A stretch of 64,000 nt of DNA from Mangrovibacterium sp041596335. Its GTDB lineage: Bacteria > Bacteroidota > Bacteroidia > Bacteroidales > Prolixibacteraceae. Positions 36,734-45,994 of this stretch are shown one piece after another; positions within the stretch are counted from its first letter, which is position 1; the number at the start of each line of letters is the position of its first letter. The stretch spans positions 3,119-67,118 of the forward strand of contig NZ_JBFHIT010000027.1 in assembly GCF_041596335.1 (NCBI RefSeq). The letters run 5' to 3'. The translations under genes and the position numbers were made by a program. Under the pieces are notes generated by a model that worked only from the letters and a program-made list of their open reading frames with translations, did not search any database and was not told the DNA's origin.

Positions 36734-39166
36734 CTATTCGTTCTGCAATACCTCAGAAACATTTAATCTAAAAGCATTCGCTGCAAGTGAGTGAATAACT
36801 AGGAAAACTATGGTAACCAGAACTGTTATGGGTGCCACAAACATCCAGATATTAAGTTCTATATGGTGGATGTAACTATTTAGAAACCAGTTTTTATAAC
36901 CGTGCCATGCCAATGGAGTCGCAATAATAATGGCCAACACTATCTGCACCGATACCTCTTTTATCAATAATCCGGAAACATGGTGCAATTCGGAACCCAG
37001 GGCTTTACGAATGCCGATTTCTTTCATGCGTTGGCTAATGGTAATTAGAATCAGGCCAACAATTCCAATAACAGCAATAAGAATGGCCAGTACTGAAAAT
37101 AGGCCGAACACAAACGAAAAGGTTTTGTCCGGTTTTAAATCTATTTGCATTTGATCATCAAGCAGATAATAGTCAAAAGGTTGGTCGGGGAAGCTTTTTT
37201 GGTAAATACTCTCAAGTTCCGGTATAATTGAGCCGACATCCCTGGCGGTTTCGTCGTTAAATTTTAAGGTCAGGTATTTTTTTCTTGCATCGCTAAGTGT
37301 AATTACAGTTGGAACGGGGAGATTTTTTATGGATTTATAGTGAAAATCATCTACTACACCCACTATTCGTAGTTCATTCTTTCCGCTTATCACAGTTTTG
37401 TCAACGGCTTCGTCTACGCTGGAATACCCTGCACGTTCAGCCGCTTTCTTGTTCATGATAATTGTATTGTGTTTTTCAGTTTCACCTTCTCGGAAGGTTC
37501 GCCCCGCAAGCACTTTAACATCATAGAAATCCATGAAGTATTCGTCAACAGCGATTTGAAAATAACCGTTAGCATCGCTGGCATTGTAGCCTTTTCTGTA
37601 ACAACCAAACCAAGTTTCAATTTCTCTTCCAGGTACATCCGATGTAAATGTTGAGCCTTCCACCTTTGGCAGTTGCATGAACTTATTTTTTAGCACCAAT
37701 AATTTATTGTGCAATTCGGATTGGGCTTCGCCGGTGCGCGGAGCGCTAATTACCATGCTTTTATGGTAATTTACTCCCATTTCTTTCTCCATCAAATAGT
37801 TTGCCTGGTCTGTGGCTACAAATGTTCCGCACAGCAATATTACCGATATAATAAATTGCACGGTGACCATTACTTTTCTGAAAAAAATGCCATCTGCGGA
37901 GTTTTTTAGTTTTCCTTTTAAAACGGCAGCTGGCTTGTACGATTGAAGGATAATTGCAGGGTAAATGCAGGACGCTGCAATTCCGACAAAGAAGGCAGCC
38001 AAGCCGGTAAAGATAAATCCGGGATACCGGAAAAGATTGAAATCGCCAATGTTGGTGACCGATTTGAATAATGGGTTGAGAATAACAAAAAGTAGCAGGG
38101 TAAGAAACAAGCATATGAGATTAAAAAGTAGCGCTTCTTGCAGAAATTGGCTAACTAACGAGAGTCGCGACGCACCATTAACTTTGCGAATGCCAATTTC
38201 TTGGGCGCGTTCAACAGCGCGGGCGGTCGTCAGATTTATATAATTAATCCAGGCGACAATCAGCAGAAAGACAGAGAAACCCCACAAAATGGAGATGATT
38301 TTTCCGTTACCGGGTGGCTCCGTTTCGTATTCAATGTTCGAAGTTAAGTGGATATCCTGCAAGGGTTGTAGGTAAAACACATCTCTTTTATTTACGCGAT
38401 CCAGTCGTTCCTTGTAGTTGTCGGCAACCATTCGGGGAAAAGCTTTTTCCGAGAAAGCCAGGTAATCGGTTCCTGGTTTTAGCTGCAGGTAAGTCGTTCC
38501 GTAGTCGTAGCCCCATTCCGTGCGTAAATTAGGCCTGAAGTGGTATAGGGTTTCCATTGAAAAAAAGAAGTCACTTTTAATGATAGAATTGGTAGGAACA
38601 TTTTCGTAAACAGCGCAAACTTCGTAATTTTCGCTGCCATCAACACTTAAAATCTCTCCGATTGGGTTATCTCTGCCGAAGTATCTTTCGGCAGCACGTT
38701 GCGAGATGGCGACAGTGAAAGGCTTTTCGAGACCTTTGGTTGAGCCCTGCACCAGCGGAATGGTAAATACCTCGAACATGGACGCTGTGCCGTAGTAAGC
38801 TTTCTTTTCATTAAAGAAGACTTTGCCGCCATTTTCTTCGCTGTAACTAATCGTAATATTATGCTTTGGTGTGATGCGCGACTGATTCATCACTTCGCTG
38901 TAATTGCTTTTTAGCCAGTCGCCCGCCGGGAAAAACGAATTGGCCGTTTCCCATAGGATTTCGTTTCCGTCGTAACGGTTGTAGGCCAAGCGGTATATAT
39001 TATCAGCATTTTCGTTGTGACTGTTATAACTGCGTTCGTAGTACACGTACTCAAAAATAAATAAAGCACTAAGTATGCCCGTTACCAGTCCAATTACATT
39101 AATTGAAGAGATGTACTTATCCCGCTTTAAGTTGCGAAAGAATAATTTTAGGTTCAAAAAATTCAT
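36734..39166 (-). CDS. MacB-type ABC transporter permease (FtsX family)
   Basis: The protein is about 810 residues when started at the ATG at 39166 (MNFLNLKLFFRNL). The ATG at 39217 is less likely, since it would fall at the predicted transcription start. Two repeats each carry an N-terminal span, a large periplasmic MacB-PCD domain and three FtsX-type spans. EIGIRKVNGASR and EIGIRKALGSELHH mark the conserved cytoplasmic elbow in each half. Such permeases work with a LolD/MacB-like ATPase, which is found across the regulator genes at 44924-45619. Its upstream region carries the same regulatory layout as the TolC operon. Confidence 0.9.
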   Translation of the reverse strand: MNFLNLKLFFRNLKRDKYISSINVIGLVTGILSALFIFEYVYYERSYNSHNENADNIYRLAYNRYDGNEILWETANSFFPAGDWLKSNYSEVMNQSRITPKHNITISYSEENGGKVFFNEKKAYYGTASMFEVFTIPLVQGSTKGLEKPFTVAISQRAAERYFGRDNPIGEILSVDGSENYEVCAVYENVPTNSIIKSDFFFSMETLYHFRPNLRTEWGYDYGTTYLQLKPGTDYLAFSEKAFPRMVADNYKERLDRVNKRDVFYLQPLQDIHLTSNIEYETEPPGNGKIISILWGFSVFLLIVAWINYINLTTARAVERAQEIGIRKVNGASRLSLVSQFLQEALLFNLICLFLTLLLFVILNPLFKSVTNIGDFNLFRYPGFIFTGLAAFFVGIAASCIYPAIILQSYKPAAVLKGKLKNSADGIFFRKVMVTVQFIISVILLCGTFVATDQANYLMEKEMGVNYHKSMVISAPRTGEAQSELHNKLLVLKNKFMQLPKVEGSTFTSDVPGREIETWFGCYRKGYNASDANGYFQIAVDEYFMDFYDVKVLAGRTFREGETEKHNTIIMNKKAAERAGYSSVDEAVDKTVISGKNELRIVGVVDDFHYKSIKNLPVPTVITLSDARKKYLTLKFNDETARDVGSIIPELESIYQKSFPDQPFDYYLLDDQMQIDLKPDKTFSFVFGLFSVLAILIAVIGIVGLILITISQRMKEIGIRKALGSELHHVSGLLIKEVSVQIVLAIIIATPLAWHGYKNWFLNSYIHHIELNIWMFVAPITVLVTIVFLVIHSLAANAFRLNVSEVLQNE

Positions 39167-39227
39167 AGTTCTGGTATTAAAAGGTGTACCGAATTGATGG
39201 TTGATAAAGATCTGCACAGGAGGAAAT

Positions 39228-39244
39228 ACCTATAACAATGCCAA
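39228..39244 (-). promoter_or_regulatory. Candidate sigma-54 promoter of the permease gene
   Basis: The minus strand reads TTGGCATTGTTATAGGT. The -24 part fits TTGGCAC well. The -12 part has GG where GC is expected, as in the twin promoter at 42253-42269. It lies exactly 52 bp from the enhancer-like site and 61 bp from the ATG at 39166. Confidence 0.55.
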
Positions 39245-39296
39245 ATTCATAATCGACATAGAAATAGGAATTTAGATAAATCGATTGCCGTTTTGA

Positions 39297-39336
39297 TGTC
39301 AAATTATTTTACATTCGGTTGTGAATTTATTTGACA
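39297..39336 (-). promoter_or_regulatory. Enhancer-like activator site for the permease gene
   Basis: Half-sites TGTCAAAT and ATTTGACA flank a 24-bp centre. Read in the direction of its gene, the 40-bp site agrees by hand count at 30 of 40 positions with the site at 42161-42200. It is the probable binding site of the sigma-54 activator encoded at 40743-42107. Confidence 0.65.
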
Positions 39337-39400
39337 ACTTGGGTTATTGTTTCTTGCTTTTCATGTCAGGTCAAATATTCTTTTTAGTGGTGGTGTTTAG

Positions 39401-40753
39401 CTAAATGCAAATGGTAACTATGGTACCTTTTCCTGGTTCCGATTGCAAGGTGAGTTGTCCGCCGTGCAAGCGGATAATTTGCTTTGACAAGCTAAGTCCA
39501 ATTCCGTTACCGTTTTCCTTGGTTGAGAAAAACGGGATAAACACTTTTTCCATATTTTCCGATGAAATTCCCTGCCCGTTGTCGCTAAAACTAAATTCGG
39601 TTCTACCGTTTTCCAGTCCAACCACAGTCAGCCCAATTTTACCATCGACAGCACCATTGAGAGCTTGTTGTGAGTTCAGAAATAGATTGATAAACACTTG
39701 GTTGATTAGATTTTCATCAGCGTAAAGTTCCTGAACTGACTGGTCCAGTTTTATGAAAATTTCAGGTGCTTCTTTCCCTGCGGTTTCCTGCATCAGAAAT
39801 TTCAATTTTAGCAGCCATTCGGTAACTTCTATGCGGCTGATTTTGGGCGTGGGTACCTTGTTCAATTGCCGAAAGTTATTTACGAAGTTGATGAGGCCGT
39901 TGCTCATGTCGTCAATCACATTCAGCCCCTTCACCGTTTTGTCAATGGTCGATTGTGTAATTTCTTTCGGATTTTTTATGGCTTCTTCGTTGGTGAAGAA
40001 AGAGCTTAGTTTTTTTGTAAGCGATGTTATGGGGGCAATCGAATTCATTATTTCGTGGGTAATTACCCGAAATAATTTATGCCAGGCTGCCAATTCCTGC
40101 TCATCCAGTTCGCGCGAAATGTCCTGCAGTGAGATTATTTTATAACTTTTGTCGCGGTACTTAATTGCCACCGCCGAAATGGAAAGCACCGTAACCCCGT
40201 GCTTCCCGTTTTGGCGGTGAATACGGTTTTCGCCCGGTTTAATTTTGGTAAACTGGTGGTACAATTCGAGGTTGTCGTCGCGTAGCCGGTTCAGGTTCGA
40301 TGTATATTCTATTCCCAGAAAGCACCGGGCGTTGTGGTTGAGTACTTCAAAGTTTCCATCTTCATCAATGGTAATAAAGCCCACACTCAGGTTCTCAATC
40401 AAAGTTTCCAGCAACTGCTCTTTGTAACTGATGTCAATCTTTTTTTGCTTCAGTTTTTCGTTCAAAAATCTTAAACTGCCGTATAGCTCTTCAATGCTTT
40501 TTCCTTTAATATCTTTGGGCAGTTGCAAGCTGGTATCGTCGTTTCTGATAGCATCGATAAAATAGGCCATACGGCGGTTGGTTTTATTTAGAAAGTTGAG
40601 CATGGAAACAGCGAGTAGGAAAATTAGTGGCAAACTGAAAAAAAGAATGGTAGAAGTACCGAAAACGGCGATGTAGTAGCCAGTGCCAATGGCAATTATG
40701 CATAAAGCAGCTATGTACGAAGCCAGTCTGAAATATAGATGTTTAGATATCAT
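39401..40753 (-). CDS. Membrane sensor histidine kinase (NtrY-like)
   Basis: The 450-residue protein has two N-terminal membrane spans (about 10-55), a linker, a PAS-like domain (about 105-215), a HisKA domain with the phospho-His in VITHEIMNSIAPITSL (about 235), and an ATPase domain with LFLNSQQALN, FSDNGQGIS and GNGIGLSLSKQI. The HExxNxxxPI pattern is of the NtrY/NtrB class that partners sigma-54 activators. Its gene start overlaps the activator stop by 11 bases, so they form one unit. Almost no periplasmic loop is present, so the signal may come from the membrane or the cytoplasm. Confidence 0.92.
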   Translation of the reverse strand: MISKHLYFRLASYIAALCIIAIGTGYYIAVFGTSTILFFSLPLIFLLAVSMLNFLNKTNRRMAYFIDAIRNDDTSLQLPKDIKGKSIEELYGSLRFLNEKLKQKKIDISYKEQLLETLIENLSVGFITIDEDGNFEVLNHNARCFLGIEYTSNLNRLRDDNLELYHQFTKIKPGENRIHRQNGKHGVTVLSISAVAIKYRDKSYKIISLQDISRELDEQELAAWHKLFRVITHEIMNSIAPITSLTKKLSSFFTNEEAIKNPKEITQSTIDKTVKGLNVIDDMSNGLINFVNNFRQLNKVPTPKISRIEVTEWLLKLKFLMQETAGKEAPEIFIKLDQSVQELYADENLINQVFINLFLNSQQALNGAVDGKIGLTVVGLENGRTEFSFSDNGQGISSENMEKVFIPFFSTKENGNGIGLSLSKQIIRLHGGQLTLQSEPGKGTIVTICI

Positions 40754-42107
40754 AGCGCTTAAGTTTGTTGTAAAGCGTTTGTCGCGTGATTCCCAGCTGT
40801 TTGGCCGCCATGCTCAGGTTTCCGTTTTGCTTTTCGAGTGCACGTGAAATCAGTTGTTTCTCCATTTCTTCTATCGTAACACAAGCCATTGATTCTGCCG
40901 TAGTGCCTGATTTAAAATAAAAGGAATCGGCACCGATCGATTGATCTTCGCATAAAATTACTGCTTTTTCGATAGTGTGCTCCAACTCCCGCACATTGCC
41001 CGGCCACTGGTGTTTTTGTAGCTTTTTTATAGCTTGCTCCCCAATTTTACCCTGTGGTTTCATGTACTTGTGGGCATACTTTTCATAAAAAAAGTGGGCG
41101 AGTAAAGCAATGTCTTCATGACGTTCACGAAGTGGCGGAACTTCAATGTTAATCGTATTTATGCGATACAAAAGATCTTCGCGAAAACGCTGTTCTTCAA
41201 TTATTTTATCAATGTTGCAGTTGGTCGCTGATATCAATCGGATGTTTATCGGAATTTCTCTGTTCGACCCCAAAGGAGTGATGGTTCGGGTCTGCAGGGC
41301 AACCAGCAATTTGCTTTGTATCGACAACGGAATATTTCCAATTTCATCTAAGAATAAAGTGCCGTTATGTGCCAGCTGAAATTTCCCAATGCGGTCCTCG
41401 CGGGCATCGGTAAAAGCTCCTTTTTTATGGCCGAAAAGTTCACTTTCAATTAAGTTTTCGGGTAGGGCGCTGGCATCAACCGTCACCAGCAGTTCGTTTG
41501 CGCGCAAGGATTGCCGATGAATTTCTCGGGCTATCACTTCTTTCCCAGTACCATTTTCGCCAGTAATTAAAACATTGGCATCGGTTTTGGCTACCTTAGA
41601 AATCAGGTCTTTTATTTTCAGCATGGAAGCCGACTGCCCAATCAAGCGCGGAGCTTCTCTATTAATTACTCGTCTAAGGTCGCGTTCACTTTGTTTGAGT
41701 TCAAGCACTTTAGTATTACTTTTGCTCAGTTTTACTGCTGCATTCAGAGTGGCAATCAATTTGTTGTTGTCCCAGGGTTTAAGCACAAAATCGCAAGCAC
41801 CCATTTTTAAGGCTTTTACAGCTAGTGCCACATCTCCGTAAGCAGTAAACAAAACCACCTCAATGTTTTTATTGAATTTTTTTATTTCCTGAAGCCAGAA
41901 GATTCCTTCGTTTCCATTGGCCTGCCCCGCTGTATAATTCATGTCCAAAAGAACAACATCCACATTTCCCCGCTGTAGTGTGCTTATTAAACATTTTGGA
42001 TGGTTGAGTGTGATCACCTTTTCAAACTCATCTTCCAGTAATAACTCTAAGGCACTCAACACATTTTTTTTGTCATCTACCACTAAAATAGTTGCTGCAA
42101 TTGCCAT
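40743..42107 (-). CDS. Sigma-54 dependent response regulator (NtrC family)
   Basis: The 454-residue protein has a receiver domain with phospho-Asp in VVLLDMNY (about 54), an AAA+ domain with Walker A GENGTGKE (about 185) and Walker B region GTLFLDEIGNIP, and a C-terminal Fis-type helix-turn-helix (NLSMAAKQLGITRQTLYNKL). The sigma-54 contact loop reads GAFTDA rather than GAFTGA, a variant I have seen in Bacteroidota activators. It is expected to bind enhancer sites and open sigma-54 promoters. Two matching sites flank the kinase-regulator pair, one before the permease gene and one before the TolC operon. Confidence 0.94.
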   Translation of the reverse strand: MAIAATILVVDDKKNVLSALELLLEDEFEKVITLNHPKCLISTLQRGNVDVVLLDMNYTAGQANGNEGIFWLQEIKKFNKNIEVVLFTAYGDVALAVKALKMGACDFVLKPWDNNKLIATLNAAVKLSKSNTKVLELKQSERDLRRVINREAPRLIGQSASMLKIKDLISKVAKTDANVLITGENGTGKEVIAREIHRQSLRANELLVTVDASALPENLIESELFGHKKGAFTDAREDRIGKFQLAHNGTLFLDEIGNIPLSIQSKLLVALQTRTITPLGSNREIPINIRLISATNCNIDKIIEEQRFREDLLYRINTINIEVPPLRERHEDIALLAHFFYEKYAHKYMKPQGKIGEQAIKKLQKHQWPGNVRELEHTIEKAVILCEDQSIGADSFYFKSGTTAESMACVTIEEMEKQLISRALEKQNGNLSMAAKQLGITRQTLYNKLKRYDI

Positions 42108-42160
42108 GTCGAATCATTTTTTTTTAAAGTAAGGGTATTTTGAGTTTCCCTGTCTTAGGG

Positions 42161-42200
42161 TGTCAAATAATTTTACAAATAAATGTATGAAAAGTTGACG
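42161..42200 (+). promoter_or_regulatory. Enhancer-like activator site for the TolC operon
   Basis: TGTCAAAT at 42161 and AGTTGACG at 42193 form two inverted half-sites with the same 24-bp gap as at 39297-39336. The site is 52 bp from the candidate -24/-12 promoter and also 54 bp from the activator's own start codon, so autoregulation is possible. Confidence 0.65.
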
Positions 42201-42252
42201 TGTTTTAGGTGCTTTGTTTTGTTATGTATCAGTTGATCAGTTGTTAATGAAG

Positions 42253-42269
42253 TTGGCATGAGGCTTGGT
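42253..42269 (+). promoter_or_regulatory. Candidate sigma-54 promoter of the TolC operon
   Basis: TTGGCATGAGGCTTGGT matches the -24/-12 consensus TTGGCACGnnnnTTGCw at all but two fixed positions. The start codon of the TolC-like gene is 35 bases downstream. The -12 GC is GG here, a deviation shared with the permease promoter. Confidence 0.6.
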
Positions 42270-42303
42270 TTATTTAGTTGCAGATAAATGATCAAATACC
42301 AAA

Positions 42304-43629
42304 ATGAAACTACTACTACTCTCTTTTTTTATTTGTTTCGTACTGATTCTGGAGGCGAAAGAGCCCTTGTCTTTGGAGGCATGTGTTTCTTTTGCTCTGG
42401 AGCACAACTTAAGCTTAAAGAGTCAACAATACGATGTTTTGAAGCAAAGACTGCATTTGGCCAATGCAAAACAACAGTTTTTGCCAGCAATAAGTGCCAA
42501 TTCGTATTACAATGAACGGTTTGGCCGATCGATCGATCCGGAAACGAACACCGCTTTGACCAACCAGTTTTTTACCTCTGGCTTTGGAATAAACGCCAGC
42601 TTGAGTCTGTTTGAAGGTTTTAGAAGAAGCAATCGGATTAAGCTGGAAAAGAATCTTTTGGAGTCGGAACGGGCAGGGATCCAGAAAGCGGAAGACTGGC
42701 TCACTTTTCAAATCATTGAGCTTTACTCGAATGCCCTGTTTTATCAAGGAATTATTGATGTCATAAGAGAACAGGTTGACCTTTCGTACCGACTGCTAAA
42801 AAGACAAAGACGTATGGTAGAATTAGGACAGAAGTCACTACTCGATTTGACTGATGTGGAAGCACAAATGGCAGAGGATAGTTTGGAACTTGAGCGATAC
42901 GAAATGGAGATGAACTTGGCCTTTCACAGTCTAAGAAAAGCGATGAATTATTCACTGGATGAGGAGCTGGAGTTGGAAGTTTTTCAGCTGCAGGTAGTTG
43001 AAGCGCAGAGCTCTAACTGCAATCCCGTACAGGTAATGTTGCTGGCCGAAAAACATTTGCCGCAAATTAGAATTTTGGAAGGGCAGTTAAAAAGTGCCGG
43101 ACTTTTGTTAAAAGAAACGAAGGCTTCCCTTTGGCCCAGTTTGACATTAAACATAGGAGTGTCGTCGGCTTACAACGAAACTACCCATGACCCCGACGGC
43201 GAAACCATGTCGTTTTCAAAGCAGTTGGATGTAAACAGCGGAAGCTATGTGGGAGTGAACTTGTCGATACCTCTATTTAGCAGGTGGTGCAACCACACCA
43301 ATGTAAAATTGGCAAAATTAAATAACGAAAGCGCGAAACAACACTACGAGGAAATGTGGCAACAACTCCGCTTTGATGTGTATGAAAACACTTTGCTGCT
43401 GGGAGCAGCATTGGCCAGATACAAGGCAGGCATTAAAAACGAAGCCAAGCAACAAATGGCATTTACCAACGGCGAGAAACGCCTGGAAAACGGCTTAATC
43501 AGTACGCTCGATTTTTATGCGCTTGAAAATAGTCTCACCCATTCAAAAATTGAACGGTTGCGCCTTAGCATTGAATTATTTCTTCAATATAAAACGATAG
43601 AGTATTACGTGAGTGGTACTATAATGTAA
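42304..43629 (+). CDS. TolC family outer-membrane efflux protein
   Basis: The 441-residue protein has a signal peptide (MKLLLLSFFICFVLILEA) and the two-repeat outer-membrane efflux pattern: LSLEACVSFALEHNLSLKSQ at the N-terminus, long helices rich in Leu, Glu and Gln, and a second repeat ending NGLISTLDFYALENSL. It should form the trimeric outer-membrane channel for a type I-like or MacAB-like exporter. It heads an operon with the adaptor (11 bases away) and the ATPase. The shared regulatory site ties it to the permease gene. Confidence 0.92.
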   Translation: MKLLLLSFFICFVLILEAKEPLSLEACVSFALEHNLSLKSQQYDVLKQRLHLANAKQQFLPAISANSYYNERFGRSIDPETNTALTNQFFTSGFGINASLSLFEGFRRSNRIKLEKNLLESERAGIQKAEDWLTFQIIELYSNALFYQGIIDVIREQVDLSYRLLKRQRRMVELGQKSLLDLTDVEAQMAEDSLELERYEMEMNLAFHSLRKAMNYSLDEELELEVFQLQVVEAQSSNCNPVQVMLLAEKHLPQIRILEGQLKSAGLLLKETKASLWPSLTLNIGVSSAYNETTHDPDGETMSFSKQLDVNSGSYVGVNLSIPLFSRWCNHTNVKLAKLNNESAKQHYEEMWQQLRFDVYENTLLLGAALARYKAGIKNEAKQQMAFTNGEKRLENGLISTLDFYALENSLTHSKIERLRLSIELFLQYKTIEYYVSGTIM

Positions 43630-43640
43630 AACAACTAAAC

Positions 43641-44906
43641 ATGGGAATGGATGTTAAAATAGAAGACAAACGCTGGATAAAACCGAAGCACTGGCGTTTA
43701 ATTGTACCGGTATTCGTAATTATTATGGGTGCATTGTATTCGCTTTTTAGCGAGCCGGTTAGTATTATAAAAGTGGAGCTCGAAAAGCTGAGTGTTGATC
43801 AGGTTTTCGAGGACAATTTTCACGATTACATTAGTGTGCTGGGAACGGTTGAGCCAATTACCAGCATTTATTTGGATGCCATTGAAGGTGGCCGCGTAGA
43901 TGAAATTCTCATTGAAGAAGGTGCCATGATGAAAAAGGGCGACGTTATTTTGCGTTTGTATAATCAGGATTTGAAACTGAATATTATGAACAGTGAGTCG
44001 AGTCTGGCTTACCATACCAATGAGCTGCGGAATACACTTATTCAAATGGAGCAGCAAAAAATTCAGAACAAAAGAGAGCTGTTGCGTCTGGATTACGATA
44101 TTCTTCGGCTGACGCGAAATCATAGACAAAATAAGGCTTTGTTTATGGAAAGTCTGATTTCGGAAGAAGAATATCTGCTTACCAAAGAAGATTTTGAACT
44201 GGCGATCAAGAATAGGGAACTGGCTTTTTCGAAAATGACACAAGACTCCATTTTCAGGGCGAACCAGAAAGACCAAATGGACGACAACCTGGCCAGTATG
44301 CAAATGAACTTGAAAATGGTGAGGCAGCGCCTGGAAAATCTGAATGTAAAATCGCCGGTTGATGGGCAACTCGGCTTATTGAATGCTGAGCTCGGTGAGG
44401 CTATTAATAAAGGACAGAGGATTGGACAGGTAAATATTTTAAATTGGTTTAAAGTGAATGCCAAAATTGACGAACACTTCATTGATAAAGTGCGCTCCGG
44501 ACTAAACGCCAGTTTCGAGCGTCAAAACGAAACGTTCGGTTTGAAAGTGAAAAAGACTTATCCCGAAGTTCGCGAAGGACAGTTTGAGGTGGATATGAAT
44601 TTTGTGGGTACTTTGCCCGATAATATTCGAATTGGGCAGACCTACAACATTAAGTTGGAACTTGGTCAGCCAGAGAAGGCGGTATTGATTCCGCGTGGCG
44701 GATTTTTTCAGGTTACTGGAGGCCAGTGGATTTATGTGCTGGAGCCGGGAGGGCAGTTCGCCGATAAACGCTCCATAAAAATTGGCAGGCAGAATCCACA
44801 GTATTACGAGGTACTATCCGGATTGGAATCCGGCGAGAAAGTAATAACTTCTTCTTATAGTACTTTCGGCAATAACGACAGAATCATTTTTAAAGAAAAA
44901 AAATAA
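43641..44906 (+). CDS. HlyD/MacA-like periplasmic adaptor protein
   Basis: The 421-residue protein has one N-terminal membrane span (about residues 17-34), a lipoyl-like half motif (IYLDAIEGGRVDEILIEEGAM), a long alpha hairpin (about 115-235), the second lipoyl half (NLNVKSPVDGQLGLLNAEL) and beta-barrel and proximal domains (VLIPRGGFFQVTGGQWIYVL). It would join the permease to the TolC-like channel. The Met at 43641 and that at 43647 are both possible starts. Confidence 0.92.
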   Translation: MGMDVKIEDKRWIKPKHWRLIVPVFVIIMGALYSLFSEPVSIIKVELEKLSVDQVFEDNFHDYISVLGTVEPITSIYLDAIEGGRVDEILIEEGAMMKKGDVILRLYNQDLKLNIMNSESSLAYHTNELRNTLIQMEQQKIQNKRELLRLDYDILRLTRNHRQNKALFMESLISEEEYLLTKEDFELAIKNRELAFSKMTQDSIFRANQKDQMDDNLASMQMNLKMVRQRLENLNVKSPVDGQLGLLNAELGEAINKGQRIGQVNILNWFKVNAKIDEHFIDKVRSGLNASFERQNETFGLKVKKTYPEVREGQFEVDMNFVGTLPDNIRIGQTYNIKLELGQPEKAVLIPRGGFFQVTGGQWIYVLEPGGQFADKRSIKIGRQNPQYYEVLSGLESGEKVITSSYSTFGNNDRIIFKEKK

Positions 44907-44923
44907 CTCCTAATATTACAGTA

Positions 44924-45619
44924 ATGATTAAAACGACCAATCTGTATAAAACTTTTCGAACCGAAGATGTGCAAACCTCGGCACTCAACAAGGTAAATTT
45001 TAATGTAAAAAATGGCGAATTTGTCGCGATTATGGGGCCTTCGGGTTGCGGCAAATCTACATTGTTGAATATACTTGGCTTGCTCGATAACCCCACCTCG
45101 GGGGAGTATTTTTTCGATGGCAAAGACGTGTCGAAATACAAGGAGAAGCACCTTACCTCCCTTCGCAAAGGAAACATCGGATTCGTATTTCAGAGTTTTA
45201 ATTTAATTGATGAATTGACTGTTTTTGAAAACATTGAGTTGCCTCTTGTTTACCTGAAGATTTCGGCAAAAGAGCGAAAGCAGCGAGTCGAAGCCATTAT
45301 GGAGCGCATGCAAATTGGCCATCGCAAAAAGCATTTCCCGCAGCAATTGTCGGGCGGACAACAACAGAGAGTGGCCTTGTGTAGGGCATTGGTTGCCAAA
45401 CCCAAACTAATACTTGCCGATGAGCCAACCGGTAACCTCGATTCGAAGAACGGGATTGAAGTAATGAACCTCTTGCGCGAACTGAACAACGAAGGCACCA
45501 CCGTGATCATGGTTACCCACAGTAAGCGCGATGCAGAATTTGCTCACCGCGTAGTTAACCTTTTCGATGGACAGATAATTACAGAGAATTCTCAACGCAA
45601 ATTCGAAGTAGTATTATAA
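44924..45619 (+). CDS. ABC transporter ATPase (LolD/MacB type)
   Basis: The 231-residue ATPase has Walker A GPSGCGKST (about 38), Q-loop FVFQSFNLIDELTVFENIE, signature LSGGQQQRVALCRALV, Walker B LILADEPTGNLDS and H-loop VIMVTHSKRD. Length and motifs place it with the LolD/MacB ATPases that pair with FtsX-type permeases. No permease lies next to it. The one at 36734-39166, reached through the regulator genes and sharing its control site, is the obvious partner. Confidence 0.94.
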   Translation: MIKTTNLYKTFRTEDVQTSALNKVNFNVKNGEFVAIMGPSGCGKSTLLNILGLLDNPTSGEYFFDGKDVSKYKEKHLTSLRKGNIGFVFQSFNLIDELTVFENIELPLVYLKISAKERKQRVEAIMERMQIGHRKKHFPQQLSGGQQQRVALCRALVAKPKLILADEPTGNLDSKNGIEVMNLLRELNNEGTTVIMVTHSKRDAEFAHRVVNLFDGQIITENSQRKFEVVL

Positions 45620-45994
45620 GTGAGGTTTTTTTTGATACTTATGTAATCTGAAGATAATGAGTGTATTGTTTGTTTTCGTTAGTGGGATTTTACTGGGGGG
45701 ATTGCGTAGTTGACAGTTAGGTGGCACAGTATGATGGAGGTTATGAGGAATCAGGAGTCGGCTTTGAGATATGAGTGATGAAACCCTCAATGTTCTGGAT
45801 GGAAGCCAGGAAGTACGAATAGTTTAAAGGTTCGACTAAATACGATCAGCCTGATGGGTTTTAAACCGGATAAAAATTGTTGGCTTTAGACTTGTTCTTC
45901 CTTTAAATGTATTCATTTTTTTATTTTCAAATGATGAGTGAAACAAACGCGCTGCGCTCTAATTCGGATGGATTGAAAACCAACCTCAAGTAGT
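45620..45994. other. Intergenic region, nothing recognised
   Basis: The 375 bases between the ATPase gene and the DUF493 gene have no credible frame, clear hairpin or known promoter motif. A T-run follows the ATPase stop at about 45627 but lacks a stem. Confidence 0.45.

Noticed and set aside
39167..39217. Longer start (ATG at 39217) for the MacB-type permease
   Set aside because: It would fall on the predicted transcription start and adds residues unlike the family N-terminus. The ATG at 39166 gives MNFLNLKLFFRNL, the usual beginning.
45620..45994. tRNA or small RNA gene in the gap after the ABC ATPase
   Set aside because: No cloverleaf, CCA end or clear hairpin-T tract could be found by eye.
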